Below are positions 1 through 5,621 of a stretch of DNA of 16,616 nt, piece by piece. Position 1 is the stretch's first letter; each line of letters begins with the position of its first letter. Position numbers and translations under genes: made by a program. The notes under the pieces are model-generated. The model made no database searches. It saw nothing but the letters and a program-made list of their open reading frames with translations, and was not told the DNA's origin. Source of the stretch: Cellvibrionales bacterium UBA1969 (GTDB taxonomy: Bacteria > Pseudomonadota > Gammaproteobacteria > Pseudomonadales > UBA7434); assembly GCA_002339085.1 (NCBI GenBank), contig DDDX01000086.1:21301-37916 (forward strand), given 5' to 3'.

Positions 1-699
1 ATGCATTAAATGGGTTTTACCTAAACCAACCCCCCCGTATAAAAATAACGGGTTATAAGAGCCGCCTGGGTTTTCTACCACCTGCATGGCTGCGGCTCGG
101 GCCAGCTGATTAGATTTTCCCTCGACAAAATTATCAAAGCGATAGGCCGAGATAAGGTTATTTTGGTGGCCCTGAGAGTCAATTACATTCGAGTTAAGTG
201 GTTTTCGCAGGGGGGTGCCCGTAAAGCTACCTGCTATTGAGGCGCCGGTTTGACCAACCAGACCAGAAAAAGCCTCCCGCGGTCTACCCCGACGCTCGAC
301 ACGCAGAGTCGGCTCAGCCGCCTGCAACACCGCGGGCTGCGTGGGCGAGTCAATCAGACGATTACTGGGGTGAGCAGACAAATCGATGCTTTGTAAAGCG
401 TTCTTAGTCGGCATGTTAGCTTTAGCCGGTAATGGGCCCGAGGGTTTTAAAACTGAAATAGCCACTTCAGGCTGACCCTCACCTTCTGATAGCATTTGAG
501 TTAATTCGTTTATGCGCGGCATAAATTTGTCGGTAACCCAATCACGAATAAAGCGGTTAGGCGCCAATAAATGGATCTGTTTATCGTTCGCGTCCAGTTG
601 TAGAGGACGAATCCACGTATTGAACTGCTGAGCAGGCAGCTCGTCTTCTAAATAATCAACGCATCGATCCCAAATATAGCGACAGGATAATGGGGGCAA
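1..699 (-). CDS. dnaA: Chromosomal replication initiator protein DnaA, N-terminal part (partial)
   Basis: DnaA is the ATP-dependent initiator that binds DnaA boxes and opens oriC. The minus strand encodes 233 residues before the window edge. Domain I is at about residues 7-95, with the family pattern DELPAQQFNTWIRPLQ. A long hydrophilic linker (domain II) runs to about residue 185. The AAA+ domain then begins with YRFDNFVEGKSNQLA and reaches Walker A GGVGLGKT at residues 222-229, where the sequence is cut. No in-frame ATG or GTG exists near the conserved start. The best start is TTG at 699-697, preceded by an AGGAG Shine-Dalgarno with an 8-nt spacer (712-708). An upstream in-frame TTG at 738 lies inside a hairpin and is unlikely. 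Walker A sits about 50 residues further in than in E. coli because of the longer linker. The gene is divergent from rpmH. Identity is certain from the sequence; the start codon is inferred. Confidence 0.96.
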   Translation of the reverse strand, partial: MPPLSCRYIWDRCVDYLEDELPAQQFNTWIRPLQLDANDKQIHLLAPNRFIRDWVTDKFMPRINELTQMLSEGEGQPEVAISVLKPSGPLPAKANMPTKNALQSIDLSAHPSNRLIDSPTQPAVLQAAEPTLRVERRGRPREAFSGLVGQTGASIAGSFTGTPLRKPLNSNVIDSQGHQNNLISAYRFDNFVEGKSNQLARAAAMQVVENPGGSYNPLFLYGGVGLGKTHLMH

Positions 700-717
700 A
701 GCGAGAACTCCTAAGAC

Positions 718-745
718 AAAAAGAAAAAATAGTGCCAACAGGCAC
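718..745 (-). terminator. Terminator-like hairpin in the dnaA leader (possible attenuator)
   Basis: Read on the minus strand, GTGCC-TGTT-GGCAC (745-732) forms a perfect 5-bp GC-rich stem with a 4-nt loop. It is followed at once by TATTTTTTCTTTTT (731-718), and the dnaA Shine-Dalgarno begins six nucleotides further on. This has the layout of an intrinsic terminator but lies before the gene it would control. The short stem keeps confidence low. It could instead be a leader structure affecting translation, or chance. Confidence 0.35.
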
Positions 746-777
746 GGCGTAGGCCATTATAGACATAGGCGACAACT

Positions 778-786
778 TTATCCACA
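778..786 (+). promoter_or_regulatory. DnaA box (perfect)
   Basis: TTATCCACA, an exact match to the high-affinity DnaA box. It lies in the dnaA/rpmH intergenic region just downstream of the proposed dnaA −10 element, so it could serve in autorepression of dnaA, in origin function, or in both. I found only two perfect boxes in the window; the other is at 5296-5304. Confidence 0.75.
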
Positions 787-812
787 GAAAAAACAAAAAT
801 AAAAAAGATTGA

Positions 813-818
813 ATTATA
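813..818 (-). promoter_or_regulatory. Candidate dnaA promoter −10 element
   Basis: On the minus strand 818-813 reads TATAAT, a perfect sigma-70 −10 hexamer. No good −35 is seen 16-18 nt upstream, so the promoter may be weak or helped by an activator. A start near 806 would give a leader of about 107 nt that carries the DnaA box at 778-786 and a hairpin before the dnaA Shine-Dalgarno. This fits DnaA autoregulation, which is known in E. coli; here it is inferred from position. Confidence 0.4.
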
Positions 819-928
819 ACCAAAACCGAGGTAATAACCATATAAAACAATGCCTTGAAAAAAAACCGGCGGTTCAAGCAATAAAAACATTATTATTTTT
901 CTAATCAGTTATTAACATATTGGTAAGT

Positions 929-937
929 TGTGGATAT
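929..937 (-). promoter_or_regulatory. DnaA box-like site (one mismatch)
   Basis: TGTGGATAT on the plus strand, that is ATATCCACA on the minus strand, 8 of 9 to TTATCCACA. It is opposite in orientation to the perfect box at 778-786 and 143 nt away from it, so the two boxes flank the A-rich stretch of the dnaA-rpmH gap. Confidence 0.4.
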
Positions 938-1123
938 CTTGTGGGCGCAACCAACAAGAGATACTGAAGTGGTAGTGAAGAATCACTACAGCAAAAACAG
1001 TCGTGCTTCTTCAATTATAATTAGCACATGGTTGTTAAAAAATACCTGTGTTTAAACTAAATAATGCTGCTTAGGGATTGATAGTTAGGTGTATACCACG
1101 TAGAATCCTGCGCCCGTGAACTG

Positions 1124-1152
1124 TTGCAAGTCACTGTTCGCGAAGTTAAATA
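1124..1152 (+). promoter_or_regulatory. Candidate rpmH promoter
   Basis: TTGCAA at 1124-1129 and TAAATA at 1147-1152 are separated by exactly 17 nt, a reasonable sigma-70 −35/−10 pair. Transcription would start near 1159, leaving a leader of about 16 nt before the rpmH ATG. It would drive rpmH, rnpA, yidD, yidC and probably mnmE. Several other AT-rich hexamers lie upstream, so this is a best guess. Confidence 0.4.
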
Positions 1153-1175
1153 TATTCAGCTTATCGGTAACCGAC

Positions 1176-1310
1176 ATGAAAAGAACATTTCAACCAAGCA
1201 CACTAAAACGAAAGCGCACACACGGCTTTAGAAGCAGAATGGCAACCAAAAGCGGGAGCCAACTAATCAATCGTCGTCGCGCCAAAGGAAGAAAAGTTTT
1301 AAGTGCATAA
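1176..1310 (+). CDS. rpmH: 50S ribosomal protein L34
   Basis: L34 is a small, very basic protein of the large ribosomal subunit. The 44-residue product starts MKRTFQPS and carries KRKRTHGFRSRM and the NRRRAKGRKVLSA ending, which cover the whole family profile at its usual length. The reading frame continues upstream of 1176 (an ATG at 1116), but the extra 20 residues are unlike L34 and would overlap the proposed promoter, so ATG 1176 is chosen. A weak GGTAA lies at 1166-1170. It is the first gene of the rightward block, divergent from dnaA, as in most bacteria. Confidence 0.97.
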   Translation: MKRTFQPSTLKRKRTHGFRSRMATKSGSQLINRRRAKGRKVLSA

Positions 1311-1390
1311 ACCCTACCCCGTTTAGCTGTTACGACTGGACTGTGTCTGTTCTTACGGTTAAGACTTAAACCAGCGCTTCTTTGGCCAAT

Positions 1391-1840
1391 ATGTTAAGTA
1401 CACGAACACACAAAACCGGCCATCTATCGTTTAAAAAAAACCACAGATTACTTAACTCTAAAAACTACAAAACTGTCTTTGACGGTGTTGAATATAAACA
1501 GGGTGGTAACTATTTCACCTTCTTGTCGCGAAAAAACCAACTGAGCAGCCCTAGGCTTGGCATGGTTGTCGCAAAAAAACACATTCCATTAGCTGTAAGC
1601 AGAAACAAAATAAAGCGAGCTATTAGAGAGTCCTTCCGTCACCACCGAAAAGGCACAAATAAAAACAGTTATGAGGTAAATACTCACGATTGTTTAATAG
1701 AACAGGAAAAGCTTAAAATGTTTTTCGATACCGTTGTGATAGTAAAGGCGAAAGCACTCATGCTTAGTAACATAGAGCTTAAAAAGGAGCTAGAGAAGCA
1801 ATGGCTGAAGTTAAGCAACAAGCAAAACCAAACCTCTTGA
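1391..1840 (+). CDS. rnpA: Ribonuclease P protein component
   Basis: RnpA is the basic protein cofactor of RNase P, which helps the catalytic RNA cleave tRNA 5' leaders. The signature RNR motif is clear at residues 71-83 (RNKIKRAIRESFR), preceded by SSPRLGMVVAKKH and followed by FDTVVIVKAKA, the last core strand. At 149 residues it is longer than E. coli RnpA (119). Most of the excess is a hydrophilic stretch at about residues 88-111 between the RNR helix and the last strand, plus some N-terminal residues. ATG 1391 is chosen; TTG 1382 adds three residues and is possible, and neither has a clear Shine-Dalgarno. The 3' end overlaps yidD by 40 nt. A small 5-bp hairpin (TCTTA-CGGT-TAAGA) lies in the 80-nt gap after rpmH. 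Confidence 0.93.
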   Translation: MLSTRTHKTGHLSFKKNHRLLNSKNYKTVFDGVEYKQGGNYFTFLSRKNQLSSPRLGMVVAKKHIPLAVSRNKIKRAIRESFRHHRKGTNKNSYEVNTHDCLIEQEKLKMFFDTVVIVKAKALMLSNIELKKELEKQWLKLSNKQNQTS

Positions 1841-2061
1841 ATAAAACCGCCATTAAATTACTGCGACTTTACCAATTAATAATTAGTCCTTTAATTGGCC
1901 CGAGCTGCAGGTTTTATCCAAGCTGCTCTCAATATTCGATAGAAGCATTTGAGAATTACGGCCTAATTAAGGGTTTTTATTTGAGTATTAAACGACTATC
2001 AAAATGTCACCCAGGCAATAAAGGCGGAATAGATGAAGTTGATAAAACGATTACACCATAA
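1801..2061 (+). CDS. yidD: Membrane protein insertion efficiency factor YidD
   Basis: YidD is a small membrane-associated protein that helps YidC-dependent insertion; its exact mechanism is unsettled. The 86-residue product has an N-terminal amphipathic, weakly hydrophobic segment (LLRLYQLIISPLIG), the family core GPSCRFYPSCSQYSIEAF at about residues 34-51 with its three cysteines, and KCHPGNKGGIDEV, corresponding to the usual HPGG region. Start ATG 1801 lies inside the end of rnpA, with AAGGAG at 1785-1790 as Shine-Dalgarno, so rnpA and yidD are probably translationally coupled. The rnpA-yidD-yidC order is highly conserved. Length matches the family. Confidence 0.95.
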   Translation: MAEVKQQAKPNLLNKTAIKLLRLYQLIISPLIGPSCRFYPSCSQYSIEAFENYGLIKGFYLSIKRLSKCHPGNKGGIDEVDKTITP

Positions 2062-2079
2062 TAAGGCTTGTTTTTTGAT

Positions 2080-3846
2080 ATGAATATAAGTAGAGATCTT
2101 CCGCGTTTTTTCCTGTTTGCCCTGATTGCTGGTTTAGTTTTAACACTATTAAAGCAGTGGGTAGGTTTTTCATCAGACTACGAGGCTGACATGGTTGAAC
2201 GACTCAATCAAAAATACGAGCAGGAGATACTCACCGATACAACCGGTGATGCTGGCGTTAGTCAAAAAAATACGGACCCAAACACAAAGGTAATCAATAA
2301 CGCCCCTGAAACCGACCCTGTAGATAACAATAAAAACAATGTACTCGGACAACCCTCTAACTCATCAAGAAATATTGTGGTAGAAACAGACTCAATTAAG
2401 GTTGTTATCGACTCGTTGGGTGGCGATATAATCGAGGTTGCACTATTAAAACACCTATCAAAACAAGAAGAAAATGCAGCGCCGTTATTGTTGTTAGAGA
2501 AAAGCAGAAAAAGGACATACTATGCTCAATCAGGCCTTTCCGGACCAAGTGGAACAGAAAACAAATATCTTAAAGCGCGATTTTCATCTTCTGCATCTAA
2601 GTATAAAATGCAAAACAAAGAAGATCTTGTTGTTGATTTATACTTTAATGACGCTAGCGGTGTTCGCTTAACCAAAAGATATACATTCAAACATAATGAC
2701 TACCTTATAGACGTAGATTACATTGTTAACAATCAGTCCGGGCAACCCTGGAAATCTAGATATTTTGCTAGGATAAAACGAGATGACTCACCAGACCCAA
2801 GCGCTGAAAACGCAGCATTTGGAATGCAATCTTTCTTGGGAACAGCTACAACAGCTGGAGATGACAAATATAAAAAGATAAGTTTCAGAAAAATCCAAAA
2901 AGAAAACACCTCCTTTTTTAATAATGGTGGCTGGGTAGCTATGATTCAGCATTATTTCGTGAGCGCTTGGGTTCCTTCGAAAAAAGAAAGGTATAAGTTT
3001 TATACTCATTATTCAAAAGAGCCCAATGGCGTATGGGTTAATGTTATTGGATTTCATGCGCCTATAGAGGTTCAAAATAATGAAACAAAAACTGTTGGCG
3101 CAAAATTTTATGCTGGGCCGAAAGACCAGTATCGACTAAAAGAGATTTCACCCAACCTAGACTTAACAGTAGATTATGGTTGGCTTTGGTGGATTGCCCA
3201 ACCGCTTTATACTTTGCTCTATTTCTTCGCAGTGGGTGACGCTCACCTTTTTGGTGAAGTTTATGAAGTTTTTTCAGGATTTGGTAACTGGGGTGTGGCA
3301 ATTATCATGCTAACCCTTGTTATAAAAGCCTTATTCTTTAGGTTATCGGCTGCCAGTTACCGATCAATGGCAAACATGCGAAGAGTTCAACCTAAATTGT
3401 TGGAGTTAAGAGATCGTCATGCAGATGACAAGCAGGCCCAATCAAAAGCCATGATGGAGCTTTATCAAAAAGAAAAAATAAATCCATTGGGGGGTTGCCT
3501 GCCGATTTTGATCCAGATGCCCGTCTTTATTGCATTGTATTGGGCGCTAATGGAAAGCGTTGAGCTCCGTCACGCCCCTTTTGCTGGCTGGATAACAGAT
3601 CTTTCTGTAATGGACCCTTATTTTGTTTTACCTTTATTAATGGGTATAACAATGTTTTTACAGCAAAAAATGAACCCACCCCCACCAGATCCCATGCAAG
3701 CAAAGATTATGCAGTGGATGCCTGTTGTGTTCACTTTTTTCTTTGTGTTCTTCCCCGCCGGGTTGGTTGTTTATTGGGTATCAAACAACGTCTTATCCAT
3801 TGCCCAGCAATGGTATATTACCCGAAAAATAGAACAAGCATCATAA
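2080..3846 (+). CDS. yidC: Membrane protein insertase YidC (Oxa1/Alb3 family)
   Basis: YidC inserts and folds inner-membrane proteins, alone or with SecYEG; F1Fo subunit c is a classic substrate. The 588-residue product has an N-terminal membrane anchor (about residues 8-26), an Asn-rich hydrophilic linker (about 50-95), the large periplasmic P1 domain, and the conserved C-terminal insertase core. The core includes MANMRRVQPKLLELR with the hydrophilic-groove arginine, a QMPVFIALYWAL helix and MQWMPVVFTFFFVFFPAGLVVYWVSNN. The length is that of gammaproteobacterial YidC. ATG 2080 is chosen over TTG 2068, because AAGG at 2063-2066 is too close to the TTG, although its spacing to the ATG is long. 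The gene ends 3 nt before mnmE. Confidence 0.97.
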   Translation: MNISRDLPRFFLFALIAGLVLTLLKQWVGFSSDYEADMVERLNQKYEQEILTDTTGDAGVSQKNTDPNTKVINNAPETDPVDNNKNNVLGQPSNSSRNIVVETDSIKVVIDSLGGDIIEVALLKHLSKQEENAAPLLLLEKSRKRTYYAQSGLSGPSGTENKYLKARFSSSASKYKMQNKEDLVVDLYFNDASGVRLTKRYTFKHNDYLIDVDYIVNNQSGQPWKSRYFARIKRDDSPDPSAENAAFGMQSFLGTATTAGDDKYKKISFRKIQKENTSFFNNGGWVAMIQHYFVSAWVPSKKERYKFYTHYSKEPNGVWVNVIGFHAPIEVQNNETKTVGAKFYAGPKDQYRLKEISPNLDLTVDYGWLWWIAQPLYTLLYFFAVGDAHLFGEVYEVFSGFGNWGVAIIMLTLVIKALFFRLSAASYRSMANMRRVQPKLLELRDRHADDKQAQSKAMMELYQKEKINPLGGCLPILIQMPVFIALYWALMESVELRHAPFAGWITDLSVMDPYFVLPLLMGITMFLQQKMNPPPPDPMQAKIMQWMPVVFTFFFVFFPAGLVVYWVSNNVLSIAQQWYITRKIEQAS

Positions 3847-3849
3847 GTC

Positions 3850-5220
3850 ATGACTTCTGATACCATCGCGGCAATAGCCACTGCTTCTGGCTTAAGTGGA
3901 ATTGGTATTGTTCGAATCAGTGGTGCAAACGCCTTAGAAATTGCTAAGAATATTTGCTCTGCCTCCTTGTCTCCAAGAGAAGCTTGCTTCACTCACTTTA
4001 TAGATCAAGGTGATATAGTTGATCAAGGAATTGTAATCTATTTTCCTGCACCTAACTCTTTTACAGGAGAAGATGTAATTGAGCTGCAAGGCCATGGTTC
4101 TAATATTGTTTTAAATCAACTATTAAATTTGATTCTCAGCTTTGACGCTCGTGCGGCAAAGCCCGGAGAGTTTTCTGAGAGAGCTTTTTTAAATAACAAA
4201 ATTGACTTAATTCAAGCAGAGGCCATCGCGGATTTAATAGAAAGCCAATCCCAATTTGCAGCTCGTTCTGCGCTTCGTTCTTTACGTGGTGAATTTTCAA
4301 AAAAAATTAATCAATTAATTGAACAGCTAATTAAATTAAGAATGTTCGTTGAAGCAGGAATTGATTTTCCAGATGAAGATATAGAAATCAGCTCGAATAC
4401 ATTTATAGAAGAAAACACACTTTCTATTATTGAATCAATTGCAGCTGTTGTTCAACAAACTGAGCGCGGTTGTCTTATAAGAGATGGTGTTTCAGCTGCT
4501 ATTGTTGGTGCACCGAATGTAGGGAAATCAAGCTTACTTAATTATTTTGCTGCAGATGATATAGCCATCGTAACAGCTAAAGCGGGTACTACTCGTGATG
4601 TCCTTCGTCAAGAAATCTTATTGGCTGGCCGAACAATAAAGTTCATCGATACAGCGGGCCTTCGCACTTCCTCTGACGAGATAGAGCAACAGGGGATTAA
4701 AAAGGCGGCTGCCCATATACAATCAGCTGATTTTATTTTGTTTTTGCAAGATGTTTCCGTAGATGGTGCCAAAAGAGAGCAAAACATTATTGATATTAAG
4801 CAAGAATTAGCTTTGTTCAATATTGAGCCCAATTTTAATAGTGTGTTTTTTGTTATTAATAACAAAATAGATTTAATCAACGAGAATCCATCGCTGCATG
4901 AAAAAGATGGGGTTATTGAGGTAAACATCTCAATAAAAGCGAATCTTGGTTTAGATTTATTAGAACAGGCGCTAAAGAAACAACTGAACCTAGGTGGAGT
5001 TGAAGGAGATTTCTTAGCGAGAAATCGTCATTTGTCTTGTTTACAATCTGCACAAACATCAGTAGAGCGGGGTTTATCTCAGTTTAAGTCCCATTTAGCG
5101 AGTGAACTCCTTGCTGAGGATTTGAGGTTGGCTCAAGATGCGCTTGGTAAAATTACCGGCGCAATCACATCAGACGAGTTGCTTGGAGAAATTTTTTCGA
5201 GCTTTTGCATTGGCAAATAA
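3850..5220 (+). CDS. mnmE: tRNA uridine-5-carboxymethylaminomethyl(34) synthesis GTPase MnmE
   Basis: MnmE works with MnmG to add the (carboxymethyl)aminomethyl group to wobble uridine 34 of certain tRNAs. The 456-residue product opens with the folate-binding N-terminal domain (FTGEDVIELQGHG at 71-83). The G domain sits inside a helical domain: G1 GAPNVGKSS (220-228), AGTTRD (245-250), DTAGLR (267-272) and NKID (338-341). The protein ends FCIGK, the conserved catalytic C-terminal motif with its cysteine, so it is full length. The start lies 3 nt after yidC, implying co-transcription. Its partner gene mnmG follows, but across a 400-nt gap with its own promoter. Confidence 0.98.
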   Translation: MTSDTIAAIATASGLSGIGIVRISGANALEIAKNICSASLSPREACFTHFIDQGDIVDQGIVIYFPAPNSFTGEDVIELQGHGSNIVLNQLLNLILSFDARAAKPGEFSERAFLNNKIDLIQAEAIADLIESQSQFAARSALRSLRGEFSKKINQLIEQLIKLRMFVEAGIDFPDEDIEISSNTFIEENTLSIIESIAAVVQQTERGCLIRDGVSAAIVGAPNVGKSSLLNYFAADDIAIVTAKAGTTRDVLRQEILLAGRTIKFIDTAGLRTSSDEIEQQGIKKAAAHIQSADFILFLQDVSVDGAKREQNIIDIKQELALFNIEPNFNSVFFVINNKIDLINENPSLHEKDGVIEVNISIKANLGLDLLEQALKKQLNLGGVEGDFLARNRHLSCLQSAQTSVERGLSQFKSHLASELLAEDLRLAQDALGKITGAITSDELLGEIFSSFCIGK

Positions 5221-5295
5221 TATCTCTGTCTGACCGCTAACATGTGTTCGTAAACAAATCTCTACATTATAATAATTGTAATAAATGAAGTAAGA

Positions 5296-5304
5296 TGTGG
5301 ATAA
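5296..5304 (-). promoter_or_regulatory. DnaA box (perfect)
   Basis: TGTGGATAA on the plus strand, the exact complement of TTATCCACA. It lies 76 nt after the mnmE stop and is one of only two perfect boxes I found in the window, both in the two largest intergenic gaps. Confidence 0.7.
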
Positions 5305-5395
5305 TCGATGCTGTTCCAGTATAACAACGAAATTTTTTTTTATACGAGAGGAGTTGTCTCAGTTTATACTCAGCACGCCAGCAGCATAAAAGCCG

Positions 5396-5427
5396 GTGCT
5401 TAACAGGGTTTCAAGCAAGCTAAGCAC
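5396..5427. repeat. Inverted repeat, 7-bp perfect arms
   Basis: GTGCTTA at 5396-5402 and TAAGCAC at 5421-5427 are perfect inverted arms with an 18-nt spacer. No T tract follows, so it is unlikely to be a terminator for mnmE. It lies between the two DnaA boxes. It could be a binding site for a dimeric protein or chance. Confidence 0.4.
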
Positions 5428-5451
5428 ATGAAACTGGAAGCGAAAATGTAG

Positions 5452-5460
5452 TTTTCCACA
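5452..5460 (+). promoter_or_regulatory. DnaA box (variant TTTTCCACA)
   Basis: TTTTCCACA fits the relaxed consensus TTWTNCACA. It sits 13 nt from the AT-rich tract at 5474-5545, which is the spacing style expected of the innermost box beside an unwinding element. Confidence 0.6.
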
Positions 5461-5473
5461 GGCGACACAGTCC

Positions 5474-5545
5474 TTTATTATAACTATATATATAAATTAT
5501 CTATCTATATATCTATTATAAAATAAGAATATAAAACAATAAAAA
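5474..5545. other. Extremely AT-rich tract, candidate DNA unwinding element
   Basis: Seventy-two consecutive bases contain only six G or C. The tract includes (TA)n and TATC/ATCT-like short repeats, for example TATCTATCTATATATCT. It lies between the variant DnaA box and the mnmG promoter. The composition fits a duplex-unwinding element. E. coli-type 13-mers with GATC starts are not present. Confidence 0.5.
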
Positions 5546-5562
5546 GGATAAAAAACAAACCC

Positions 5563-5590
5563 TAGACGATATCAAAAATAATGGTATATT
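5563..5590 (+). promoter_or_regulatory. Candidate mnmG promoter with extended −10
   Basis: TAGACG (5563-5568) and TATATT (5585-5590) are separated by 16 nt, with TGG just before the −10, giving an extended −10. Transcription would start near 5597, about 25 nt before the mnmG ATG. If this is right, the TTG at 5589 cannot be the mnmG start. In E. coli transcription from the gidA promoter influences oriC firing, so a promoter here is of interest for origin function. Confidence 0.4.
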
Positions 5591-5621
5591 GCCCTCCCAT
5601 AATCAAAAGAACGCGAGCGCT

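Larger units (their letters stand above)
700..1175. other. oriC: dnaA-rpmH intergenic region, candidate oriC (Pseudomonas-type position)
   Basis: A 476-nt non-coding gap between divergent dnaA and rpmH. It holds one perfect DnaA box (778-786), one box with a single mismatch (929-937, TGTGGATAT), and TTATTAACA at 909-917, which differs from TTATNCACA at one position. A-rich sequence lies between them (787-927). In Pseudomonas putida and P. aeruginosa the origin lies in this same interval. Gene orientation agrees: dnaA and the rpmH-to-atp block both run outward from here, as expected for leading-strand genes. The competing candidate is at 5221-5621. Origin function is inferred from position and boxes only. 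Confidence 0.5.
5221..5621. other. mnmE-mnmG intergenic region, second origin-like locus (E. coli oriC position)
   Basis: A 401-nt gap without a credible gene. In order it holds a perfect DnaA box (5296-5304), a run of nine T (5332-5340) without a convincing hairpin, a 7-bp inverted repeat (5396-5427), a variant DnaA box (5452-5460), an extremely AT-rich tract (5474-5545) and a promoter for mnmG. In E. coli oriC the unwinding element likewise lies between the DnaA boxes and gidA (mnmG). No GATC was seen, so Dam/SeqA control as in E. coli is not supported. It may be the active origin, a relic of one, or a DnaA-regulated mnmG promoter region. Confidence 0.5.

Noticed and set aside
854..878. CTTGAA...TTCAAG inverted repeat with a central CCGG in the dnaA leader region
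   Set aside because: Arms are short and the inner bases do not form a stable loop; no terminator or operator call can be supported.
1090..1106. TATACCACGTAGAATC in the dnaA-rpmH gap as a parS site
   Set aside because: About 11 of 16 positions match TGTTCCACGTGGAACA; too weak and near chance level.
2068..2079. TTG start extending YidC by four residues
   Set aside because: AAGG is only 1-2 nt away, too close; MNISRDLPRF resembles the usual YidC start.
3062..3301. Open frames on the minus strand within yidC, mnmG, atpA and others
   Set aside because: They lie opposite strongly conserved genes, have no recognisable motifs or ribosome sites, and are codon-bias shadows.
5312..5326. TGTTCCAGTATAACA upstream of mnmG as a parS site
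   Set aside because: It resembles parS only if one base is deleted from the centre, which would spoil the dimer spacing; also only a 4-bp stem, so not a good mnmE terminator despite the T run after it.
5589..5621. TTG start extending MnmG by 11 residues
   Set aside because: The extension is unlike MnmG N termini and the TTG overlaps the proposed −10 element.
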